From NCBI GenBank assembly GCA_023132135.1, contig JAGLYR010000282.1:1-5899 (forward strand): a stretch of DNA of 5,899 nt, read 5' to 3'. Source of the DNA: Candidatus Eiseniibacteriota bacterium (lineage in GTDB: Bacteria > Arandabacterota > Arandabacteria > JAGLYR01). The position numbers and the translations under genes were made by a program. The notes below the pieces were generated by a model. It made no database searches. It was not told where the DNA came from and saw only the letters and a program-made list of their open reading frames with translations. Positions 1-4,770 of the stretch are shown here, one piece after another; the stretch's first letter is position 1; every line of letters starts with the position of its first letter.

Positions 1-1
1 G

Positions 2-469
2 GAAGGATTCATCGAGAAAGTGGGCTTGAGGAGCACCTGGATCCGGATGCTCCCCAACAACATAGTGATCGTCCCCAACGCGAAGCTGATCAGTGGTCAG
101 ATCCTCAACTACTACCTTCCGGAACGGGAGATGTCCACACTGGTTCAGGTCGGGGTCCACTATGACAGCGACCTGGAGCATGTCGAGCGGGTGACCATCG
201 AGACCGGCCGGGAGGTGATGGCCGAGATCGAGAATGGGGTGCCGGAGTTCGATCCGTTCATCCGGTATCATACCTTCGATGACTCCAGTATCAACTTCAG
301 CGTCATCCTGAGAACCCGCGAGGTGGTCGGCCGCTACCTGATCAAGCACGAGTTCATCAAGCGACTCCACAAGCGCTACAACGAAGAGGGCATTGTGATC
401 CCGTTCCCGATCCGGACGCTGGAGGTAAGTCAGGGAGATTTGGGACTGCTGGCCGGCGACAAGAAATGA
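2..469 (+). CDS. MscS-family mechanosensitive channel, C-terminal part (5' end outside window)
   Basis: The frame is open from the first complete codon at base 2 and stops with TGA at 467-469, giving 155 residues of a longer protein. It opens with EGFIEKVGLRSTWIR and continues to NNIVIVPNAKLISGQILNYY. This is the MscS beta-domain signature (G-x-V/I-E-x-I/V-G-L-R-S-T, then a V/I-P-N-x-x-L motif). A mixed alpha/beta domain follows to about residue 150, typical of the cytoplasmic vestibule. The pore helix (TM3) and any extra N-terminal membrane helices lie upstream and cannot be seen. Channels of this family sit in the inner membrane and release solutes on hypo-osmotic shock. The GTG at base 20 is an internal Val codon inside the conserved motif, not a start. 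No co-directional gene follows; the next gene is convergent, 129 bp away. The family is clear; the paralog type is not. Confidence 0.93.
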   Translation, partial: EGFIEKVGLRSTWIRMLPNNIVIVPNAKLISGQILNYYLPEREMSTLVQVGVHYDSDLEHVERVTIETGREVMAEIENGVPEFDPFIRYHTFDDSSINFSVILRTREVVGRYLIKHEFIKRLHKRYNEEGIVIPFPIRTLEVSQGDLGLLAGDKK

Positions 470-565
470 ATGGGCGACGCAGAAACCGCAGATTCAGGGC
501 CGCGCCTCAGTGACAGGTGGCAGGCGACTAGGATTGGGGAATACTGCTGTCCGCCGCTTGCGCTC

Positions 566-584
566 TCCGGGAATAGCTCCCGGA
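566..584. terminator. Weak hairpin between convergent genes
   Basis: TCCGGGA and TCCCGGA form a perfect 7-bp stem with a 5-nt loop. It lies between the channel stop (469) and the stop of the minus-strand small gene (599). Neither strand shows a T run after the stem, so it is not a canonical intrinsic terminator. It could block read-through in both directions or simply be a stable RNA 3' end. The rest of 470-598 holds no supported gene. Confidence 0.35.
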
Positions 585-598
585 ATACCCTGGAGTGT

Positions 599-859
599 CT
601 AGTCCTCAGTGACCAGGTATACTGTATCCGTCACCCGGGCATGCTCCGTGACCTTTAATCCAACCGAGTCTCCGGGTTTGGCGGACTCCACGTTCTCGTG
701 CTCCACCTCCATTGAGTCCACCGTCTGGGTGAAGTCGGATGTTGGACCCTTGATGTGGATAGTGTCTCCGACCTTGAGCTCACCTGCGGTAATGTCAATG
801 GCAGCAACACCGATCTTGCCGAAATAGTGAGAGATCTTTCCGATTTCGATCTCTGCCAT
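599..859 (-). CDS. Translation elongation factor-like protein (EF-Tu domain II-like), 86 aa
   Basis: The product begins MAEIEIGKISHYFGKIGVAAI and contains LKVGDTIHIKGPTSDFTQTV (about residues 29-47), then AKPGDSVGLKV (60-70). This is the beta-barrel pattern of EF-Tu/EF-G domain II, as found in short stand-alone proteins annotated 'translation elongation factor-like' in anaerobic bacteria and archaea, and related to the C-terminal barrel of U32 peptidases. There is no GTPase domain, and the length fits the stand-alone family. The cellular role is unknown; nucleic-acid or ribosome contact is inference from the fold. I chose the ATG at 857-859. The frame stays open 16 codons further upstream to 907, but that extension (RSLRRATVSQTRGGT) looks non-coding and contains the ribosome binding site. 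The gene is divergent from iorA and has its own strong promoter. It ends with TAG at 599-601. Confidence 0.88.
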   Translation of the reverse strand: MAEIEIGKISHYFGKIGVAAIDITAGELKVGDTIHIKGPTSDFTQTVDSMEVEHENVESAKPGDSVGLKVTEHARVTDTVYLVTED

Positions 860-862
860 TGT

Positions 863-872
863 CCCCCCCCTT
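863..872 (-). promoter_or_regulatory. Ribosome binding site made of a G8 homopolymer
   Basis: On the minus strand the start region reads AAGGGGGGGGACAATG, with eight consecutive Gs ending 3 nt before the ATG. It supports the start at 859. A mononucleotide tract this long in a ribosome binding site is prone to slippage, and length changes would shift the Shine-Dalgarno spacing without touching the reading frame. Confidence 0.6.
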
Positions 873-928
873 GTCTGTGAGACGGTTGCCCGCCTCAAGG
901 AGCGCAAAGTTCTTTCCGTCTGACGCGT

Positions 929-957
929 ACTCTATCAATAGAACCAAACCGTGTCAA
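929..957 (-). promoter_or_regulatory. Sigma70-type promoter for the EF-like gene
   Basis: On the minus strand there is a perfect -35 box TTGACA (952-957), a 17-bp spacer and TAGAGT as -10 (929-934). Transcription would begin near 921, leaving a leader of about 60 nt before the ATG at 859. It lies back to back with the iorA promoter candidate. Confidence 0.65.
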
Positions 958-978
958 CGGTCATCCTCGCCGGGCCAT

Positions 979-998
979 CCACACTTCCACACTTGTGG
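979..998 (+). promoter_or_regulatory. Direct repeat plus dyad upstream of iorA: possible operator
   Basis: CCACACTT is repeated head to tail at 979-986 and 987-994. The second copy forms the left half of an inverted repeat, CCACA-CT-TGTGG (987-998). The element sits just upstream of the candidate iorA -35 box and about 20 bp beyond the -35 box of the divergent gene, where a regulator could affect both promoters. The binding factor is unknown. Confidence 0.4.
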
Positions 999-999
999 C

Positions 1000-1027
1000 T
1001 TGCAATTCTGCGCCGGCCTGCTAGTCT
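1000..1027 (+). promoter_or_regulatory. Candidate iorAB promoter with extended -10
   Basis: TTGCAA (1000-1005), a 16-bp spacer and TAGTCT (1022-1027), preceded by TG one base upstream (TGC-TAGTCT), resemble a -35/extended -10 pair. The match is moderate. The predicted start lies close to the AGGAGGGA ribosome binding site at 1050-1057. Confidence 0.4.
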
Positions 1028-1060
1028 CGAACGCCCGCGTCCCAATCCGAGGAGGGAGAC

Positions 1061-2818
1061 ATGGCTCTACTGTCGGGGAACGAGGCGGTAGCCCGCGGTG
1101 CCTATGAGCACGGCGTGCGGGTTGCAACCGCATACCCCGGAACCCCGAGTACGGAAATCCTGGAGAACATCGCCGGGTACGATGAGATAGACGCCCAGTG
1201 GTCCACCAACGAGAAGGTTGCTTTCGAGGTTGCGCTGGGCGCGGCCTTCGGGGGAGCCCGGGCGCTGGTTGCCCTGAAACACGTGGGCCTGAATGTAGCG
1301 GCGGATCCCCTCTTCAGTTCGGTCCACACGGGAGTAACGGGTGGATTCATCATCATCTCTGCAGATGATCCCGGGATGCACTCGTCGCAGAACGAGCAGG
1401 ACAACCGGCTGTACGCCAGGTTCGCCAAGCTGCCCCTCATCGAGCCCTCCGATGGCCAGGAATGCCTGGATTTTCTTGGGGTAGCGCTGGATCTCTCCGA
1501 GGAGTATGGAATCCCCGTTCTTTTCCGGATGAGCACAAGGATCTGCCATTCCATGACCCCGGTGGAGATTGGATCGCGCCGGGAAGTTGAGGTGAAAGAC
1601 TACGAGAAGGACATCGGGCGGCGCCTCCTGATCCCGGCCCACGCGCGCAGGCGTCACGCGAGGCTGGAGGAAAAACTCGTTGAGCTCCGCCAGGCAGCGG
1701 AGGATTCGCCGCTGAACCGGGTTGAAGATGGGGCCAGGAAAATCGGAATCGTGACCAGCGGGATTTCGTACCAGTATGCCAAGGAAGCAATGCCGGACGC
1801 CTGCTTCCTCAAGCTGGGCTTCTCGTACCCGTTTCCCGAGGTGCTGGTCCGGGACTTCGCGAAACGATTTGATTGTCTCCATGTCGTGGAGGAGGGTGAA
1901 CCATTCTTGGAAGAGCAAATCGCCGCCCTCGGAATTCCAGTCGTCGGCAAAGAGCGAATCCCTGCGTGCGGCGAGCTGGACCAGGGGATCGTTGCCCGGG
2001 CTCTGAACGGGGGCGCGGGCGGGAAAGGGCGGGGGTCTGAGCCTGCATCGACGCCCCCCAGACCTCCGGTTCTCTGTCCGGGATGTCCCCACCGGGGATT
2101 CTTCTACCAGGTGAACAAGATGCGCCTGACGGTCACCGGCGACATCGGATGCTACACCCTCGGGGCACTGGAGCCACTGAACGGGATGGATACCTGTGTG
2201 TGCATGGGGGCATCCATTGGTAACGCGCTGGGTTTCGAGAAAGCGCAGGGCAGGGCCTTTGCCCGCAAGACGGTAGCTGTCATAGGCGACTCGACGTTCC
2301 TGCATTCTGGAATCACGGGTCTCATCGACATGGTGTACAACCACGGGACGGTGACGGTGGTGATCCTGGACAACAGCGTTACCGCCATGACGGGACACCA
2401 GGAACACGCGGGGACGGGCAAGACTCTCCGGGGGGAGCCAGCCCACGCGGTGGACTGCCAGGAGCTGGCCCGGGCTGTCGGGGTGAAACACGTGAAGGAA
2501 GTGGACGCTTTCGACCTTGGCGCTGTCTCGGAGGCGCTGGCAGAGGCCACGGATACTGAGGAGGCTTCCGTGATCGTCGTCAGGGGCGAGTGCATCCTCC
2601 GGATCCGGGATCGGTGGGGGCCGGCGCTGGCGGTGGACCCGGAGACGTGCACGGCGTGCGGGGTTTGTCTCAAGCTGGGCTGCCCGGCGATTTCCCGTGA
2701 TGCCGAAGGGAAGGCAGTCATCGACGCTTCCCTCTGTGTGGGGGAGGTCTGCAGCATGTGTGCGCAGGTTTGCCCCAAAGGGTGCATCGAGGTGGGGAAG
2801 GGAGGTGGTGACCGGTGA
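1061..2818 (+). CDS. iorA: Indolepyruvate:ferredoxin oxidoreductase, alpha subunit
   Basis: A 585-residue protein, the usual length for IorA. Residues 1-180 are the pyrimidine-binding domain (LLSGNEAVARGAYEHGV, then AYPGTPSTEI at 25-33). Residues about 225-315 form the middle domain. A low-complexity Gly/Pro linker spans about 317-336. The thiamine-diphosphate domain begins at CPGCPHRG (339-346), with GDIGCYTLG (360-368) and the TPP/Mg motif GDS (409-411) to DN (437-438), then TAMTGHQ. The C-terminal ferredoxin-like domain carries C530-x2-C533-x2-C536-x4-C541-P and C559-x4-C564-x2-C567-x3-C571-P, for two [4Fe-4S] clusters. The x4 spacing in the second motif is unusual. With IorB it converts indolepyruvate, phenylpyruvate and similar aryl pyruvates, CoA and oxidised ferredoxin to aryl-CoA, CO2 and reduced ferredoxin in the cytoplasm, in aromatic amino acid fermentation or in reverse for synthesis. 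The ATG follows AGGAGGGA at 1050-1057. It overlaps iorB by 4 bp. No aryl-CoA ligase or transaminase gene is in view. Confidence 0.96.
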   Translation: MALLSGNEAVARGAYEHGVRVATAYPGTPSTEILENIAGYDEIDAQWSTNEKVAFEVALGAAFGGARALVALKHVGLNVAADPLFSSVHTGVTGGFIIISADDPGMHSSQNEQDNRLYARFAKLPLIEPSDGQECLDFLGVALDLSEEYGIPVLFRMSTRICHSMTPVEIGSRREVEVKDYEKDIGRRLLIPAHARRRHARLEEKLVELRQAAEDSPLNRVEDGARKIGIVTSGISYQYAKEAMPDACFLKLGFSYPFPEVLVRDFAKRFDCLHVVEEGEPFLEEQIAALGIPVVGKERIPACGELDQGIVARALNGGAGGKGRGSEPASTPPRPPVLCPGCPHRGFFYQVNKMRLTVTGDIGCYTLGALEPLNGMDTCVCMGASIGNALGFEKAQGRAFARKTVAVIGDSTFLHSGITGLIDMVYNHGTVTVVILDNSVTAMTGHQEHAGTGKTLRGEPAHAVDCQELARAVGVKHVKEVDAFDLGAVSEALAEATDTEEASVIVVRGECILRIRDRWGPALAVDPETCTACGVCLKLGCPAISRDAEGKAVIDASLCVGEVCSMCAQVCPKGCIEVGKGGGDR

Positions 2819-3378
2819 AAGGGACCGTCGATCTCATGCTTTCCGGTGTCGGAGGTCAGGGAATCATCCTCGCCGGCAATCTTGTAGCGGATCTGGCTCT
2901 GGATGCGGGATTTGATGTGAAGAAGAGCGAAGTCCACGGAATGGCCCAGCGGGGCGGATCCGTGGTGAGCCACGTCCGCTTCGCCCGAAAGGTGTACTCG
3001 CCGGTGATTGTGGAAGGGCAGGCGACCCACCTGGTGGCCTTCGAGCTAATGGAGGCGCTTCGCTGGATTCACATGCTTGTCCCAGGCGGGACCCTGATTG
3101 TCAACGAGCAGGAGATCATTCCCAGTGGTCTGACCACTTATCCCAAGGCGATTCGCGAGGGCATAACATCGCGCTGTTCCCAGACCGTCTTCATCAATGG
3201 CGGCCGTCTGGCCGCGGAGGCGGGCAATGTCCGGGCGGTTAACGTTGCTCTGCTCGGGGCCCTTTCGAAGTACCTCGATTTCGATGTGTCGGAGTGGGAG
3301 CACGCGATCCGGAAACGTGTCCCGGAAAAGTGGATGGATGTGAATCTGAAGGCGTTTGAGATGGGCCGCGTGGGGTAG
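2815..3378 (+). CDS. iorB: Indolepyruvate:ferredoxin oxidoreductase, beta subunit
   Basis: A 187-residue protein, full length for IorB (2-oxoacid:acceptor oxidoreductase gamma/delta-type domain). Visible signatures are LSGVGGQGIILAG (9-21), a glycine-rich loop, SEVHGMAQRGGSVVSHV (38-54), the classic family motif, and a C-terminal VPEKWMDVNLKAFEMG (169-184). It is the partner of IorA and belongs to the half of the enzyme that binds CoA and substrate. The start is GTG at 2815, sharing GTGA with the iorA stop, with GGAGGT at 2801-2806 and an 8-nt spacer. This coupling implies equimolar translation. The stop is TAG at 3376-3378, two bases before a strong hairpin. No unusual residues were seen. 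Confidence 0.95.
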   Translation: MKGTVDLMLSGVGGQGIILAGNLVADLALDAGFDVKKSEVHGMAQRGGSVVSHVRFARKVYSPVIVEGQATHLVAFELMEALRWIHMLVPGGTLIVNEQEIIPSGLTTYPKAIREGITSRCSQTVFINGGRLAAEAGNVRAVNVALLGALSKYLDFDVSEWEHAIRKRVPEKWMDVNLKAFEMGRVG

Positions 3379-3380
3379 AT

Positions 3381-3415
3381 CGGAAGGGCGGCGGGTTTTG
3401 CCCGCCGCCCTTCCG
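3381..3415. terminator. Perfect 15-bp hairpin after iorB, shared with the convergent gene
   Basis: CGGAAGGGCGGCGGG (3381-3395) and its exact complement (3401-3415) enclose a TTTTG loop. The stem is very G+C-rich. It lies 2 bp after the iorB stop and 26 bp beyond the 3' end of the minus-strand secreted-protein gene, so it can act in both directions. Neither side has a real T tract (only GGTTTG on the plus strand), so termination may need Rho or the hairpin may act as an RNA-end stabiliser. Confidence 0.75.
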
Positions 3416-3441
3416 CAAGGTTTGACAGATTGGGAGGAACT

Positions 3442-4269
3442 CTACCGGAACAGGGCCTTCATCGAACTCCATGTCGAAGGCTCGGTGGAGCTTGGCCCGC
3501 CATCCAGCTCACCGAAGAGCTTCAGGATGGGGTTGCTCCCGGTGGCGTCGTTCCGGCATGAGCAGACCCAATGAACGTAGATTTCGGATCCGCACATGGG
3601 GTGGCCGAGGTATGCCATGGGAATGACCACCTCGATCACGTGCGTGTCGAATTCGTTCTCGATGACGCCAGTGGCCTGGTAGGTGAGATCCAGGGATCCC
3701 ACGAGGGTGCCGCCCGAGAAATTGGCTAGTTCTCCCTGCGCAGCGACGGAGTGGGACTCGTCATATACAAACCAGTCCGAAACGTCCGTGGCGTAGAGAT
3801 CGCCCGTTCCCCCGTCCACGTCAATCCCGAAGTCGTAGGTTCCGCCGTTGAGTCCAATGGCGATATCTCCCGGCACGACGTGGAAATCGGGGATTTCGGG
3901 GTGCGTGAACCCATCCGGAGGGAAGGAAGTCACGATGCTGAGGTAGAGGAACGCAGCATTGTTGTCCAGATAGATGGCCTCAACATCGAAAACCTCTCCG
4001 CCGCTGGGGACACTTCCGAACAGTGTGACCCACGGATCAAAGGAGAGGACATCCTTGCCGTACCAGTCGTCCATGGCCATGTCGGTCGTGGCGATGTGGA
4101 GGGTCGGGTTCCAATCGTGGACGAAGACATCCAGGAATGTGGTCTCTCCGAGGGTAACCTCTCCGGTTTCGAGGACGACCCCGAAATAGTCCTCGAGAAG
4201 ACCGGCTCCGGCCGTCATTGGGATGGCCAGAAGAACAACGGTGGCAATACACAGTAGCGATTTCGTCAT
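3442..4269 (-). CDS. Uncharacterised secreted protein, paralog A (275 aa)
   Basis: Residues 1-22 are a clear Sec signal peptide (Lys3, hydrophobic core to about 16, AGA before the predicted cut after Ala22). The mature protein is acidic, with no other membrane segment and no recognisable anchor or sorting signal; it ends KALFR. It aligns gaplessly with the gene at 4768-5595 at about 63% identity. The most conserved stretch is residues 81-160 (about 80% identical), including TLFGSVPSGGE, VEAIYLDN, SIVTSFPP, GFTHPEIPD, PGDI and YDFGIDVDGGTG. A second block is YVHWVCSCRNDATGSNPILK (231-250), with a CxC pair at 236 and 238. The mature protein also has Cys226. The Asp/Gly-rich, beta-type pattern suggests an extracellular beta-sandwich, possibly metal- or ligand-binding; this is inference. 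I do not recognise a named family. The ATG at 4267-4269 follows AAGGAGG with a 5-nt spacer. The stop is TAG. It has its own promoter candidate at 4380-4409. Confidence 0.85.
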   Translation of the reverse strand: MTKSLLCIATVVLLAIPMTAGAGLLEDYFGVVLETGEVTLGETTFLDVFVHDWNPTLHIATTDMAMDDWYGKDVLSFDPWVTLFGSVPSGGEVFDVEAIYLDNNAAFLYLSIVTSFPPDGFTHPEIPDFHVVPGDIAIGLNGGTYDFGIDVDGGTGDLYATDVSDWFVYDESHSVAAQGELANFSGGTLVGSLDLTYQATGVIENEFDTHVIEVVIPMAYLGHPMCGSEIYVHWVCSCRNDATGSNPILKLFGELDGGPSSTEPSTWSSMKALFR

Positions 4270-4337
4270 ATTCTCCTCCTTAGGAAGTGAGTGAGCTCTG
4301 TTCGTACTCCGTCTCCGGGACCCTCTCTCGCCCCCAA

Positions 4338-4353
4338 GAGACCAATTGTTCTC
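4338..4353. promoter_or_regulatory. 16-bp imperfect palindrome in the paralog A leader
   Basis: GAGACCAATTGTTCTC is an inverted repeat around CAATTG with one mismatched pair. It lies downstream of the predicted transcription start and upstream of the ribosome binding site of the minus-strand gene, a position suited to an operator or a leader structure. Nothing equivalent was found in the leader of paralog B. Confidence 0.35.
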
Positions 4354-4379
4354 GATTTCCCTAGTTTCGATCTAGATGA

Positions 4380-4409
4380 AGTATACCATATGCGGGGGTT
4401 GGTGATCAA
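4380..4409 (-). promoter_or_regulatory. Promoter candidate for secreted paralog A
   Basis: On the minus strand TTGATC (4404-4409), an 18-bp spacer and TATACT (4380-4385) give a good sigma70-like match. The transcript would start near 4373, with a leader of roughly 100 nt. An ATCTAGAT palindrome (4370-4377) lies at the predicted start. Confidence 0.55.
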
Positions 4410-4442
4410 CTGCTAATTCGCCTCGCAGCAAAGGCACCAGCG

Positions 4443-4475
4443 CGCCACGTTTAGACAGGTGGCGAAATTTTGACC
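4443..4475. repeat. Hairpin followed by AAATTTTGACC: possible insertion-sequence end remnant
   Basis: CGCCAC (4443-4448) and GTGGCG (4459-4464) form a 6-bp stem with a 10-nt loop, immediately followed by AAATTTTGACC. From memory, repeats of the form AAATTTTGACC occur at the ends of some IS21-like elements. No transposase remains nearby. On the plus strand the stem plus AAATTTT could also work as a terminator, though no plus-strand gene precedes it. Confidence 0.3.
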
Positions 4476-4500
4476 GTCATTGCCGATATGCTGGGGAAGC

Positions 4501-4524
4501 GGTGCTTCGTGCTACGTGCTACGT
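4501..4524. repeat. Heptanucleotide tandem array, unit CGTGCTA
   Basis: A degenerate unit GGTGCTT (4501-4507) is followed by two perfect units CGTGCTA (4508-4514 and 4515-4521) and a partial CGT. The period is 7 bp. Confidence 0.7.
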
Positions 4525-4547
4525 TCAAGGAAAAGGGCATTAGAACA

Positions 4548-4568
4548 AGTCCCTAGTCCCTGGTCCAA
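4548..4568. repeat. Second heptanucleotide array, unit AGTCCCT
   Basis: Two perfect units AGTCCCT (4548-4554 and 4555-4561) are followed by a degenerate GGTCCAA (4562-4568). The period is again 7 bp, but the unit is unrelated to that of the neighbouring array. Confidence 0.7.
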
Positions 4569-4601
4569 TGAAAAGGGCCCCTAAAGCCCCCGGGAGGACA
4601 G

Positions 4602-4642
4602 AGCGACAACGCCCAACCCTCTCGCGGCCTCGGCCTGTCGCT
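4602..4642. repeat. Dyad AGCGACA / TGTCGCT next to the 22-bp repeat
   Basis: A 7-bp perfect inverted repeat (4602-4608 and 4636-4642) encloses 27 nt, including the locally palindromic GGCCTCGGCC. It directly abuts the first copy of the 22-bp dispersed repeat, so the two may form one element. Confidence 0.4.
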
Positions 4643-4664
4643 GTTGTAGCCTGAATAATCCAGG
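4643..4664 (+). repeat. 22-bp dispersed repeat, copy 1
   Basis: The segment starts GTTGTAGCCTG and ends ATCCAGG. It matches 5875-5896 in the same orientation at 17 of 22 positions, and the inner CTGAATAATCCAG is itself nearly palindromic. Copy 1 lies 374 bp upstream of the paralog A start; copy 2 lies 280 bp upstream of the paralog B start. Confidence 0.55.
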
Positions 4665-4675
4665 CTCAATGGGGT

Positions 4676-4729
4676 GCGGGGGAAAAGCGGCCGCCGGTGG
4701 TCGTTTCCGGTTGCCAACTCTTCCCCCGC
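4676..4729 (-). terminator. Inverted repeat downstream of secreted paralog B
   Basis: GCGGGGGAA (4676-4684) and TTCCCCCGC (4721-4729) are perfect 9-bp complements around a 36-nt interior that contains the palindrome GCGGCCGC and a small CCGG/CCGG stem. It lies about 40 bp past the stop of the minus-strand gene, so it may form the 3' end of its transcript. There is no adjacent T tract on the minus strand. Confidence 0.4.
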
Positions 4730-4746
4730 GGGGTCTGGTGTTGATG

Positions 4747-4770
4747 GAGGGTCGTTTAGAGGGTCGTTTA
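4747..4770. repeat. Perfect 12-bp tandem duplication covering the paralog B stop codon
   Basis: GAGGGTCGTTTA occurs twice head to tail (4747-4758 and 4759-4770). On the minus strand each copy begins TAAACGACCCTC. The TAA of the first copy met by the ribosome is the actual stop (4768-4770); the second provides another in-frame TAA 12 bp later. Confidence 0.85.

Larger units (their letters stand above)
4270..4767. other. Repeat-rich intergenic region between the two secreted paralogs
   Basis: About 500 bp without a convincing gene on either strand. It holds the paralog A leader and promoter (4270-4410), an IS-end-like hairpin segment (4443-4475), two heptamer arrays (4501-4568), a 9-bp direct repeat GAAAAGGGC (4530-4538 and 4570-4578), a dyad followed by a 22-bp repeat (4602-4664), and a large inverted repeat just past the paralog B stop (4676-4729). 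The density of small repeats differs sharply from the rest of the window. Confidence 0.7.

Noticed and set aside
470-658. 62-codon plus-strand frame starting right after the channel stop
   Set aside because: It has no convincing ribosome binding site or recognisable protein pattern, and it overlaps the end of the well-supported EF-like gene on the other strand.
1067-2491. 474-codon minus-strand frame opposite iorA
   Set aside because: It is a G+C-driven shadow of iorA; its translation lacks any family motif, while iorA is certain.
4501-4568. CRISPR array
   Set aside because: The units are 7 bp, immediately adjacent and without spacers, so they are simple tandem repeats.
4571-4600. Minus-strand GGGC/GCCC stem followed by TTTT as a terminator
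   Set aside because: The stem is only about 4 bp plus wobble pairs and lies some 170 bp beyond the nearest upstream gene end, so it is too weak to annotate.
4687-4694. GCGGCCGC palindrome as a functional site
   Set aside because: An 8-bp G+C palindrome is expected by chance at this composition; it is only noted as the interior of the larger inverted repeat.
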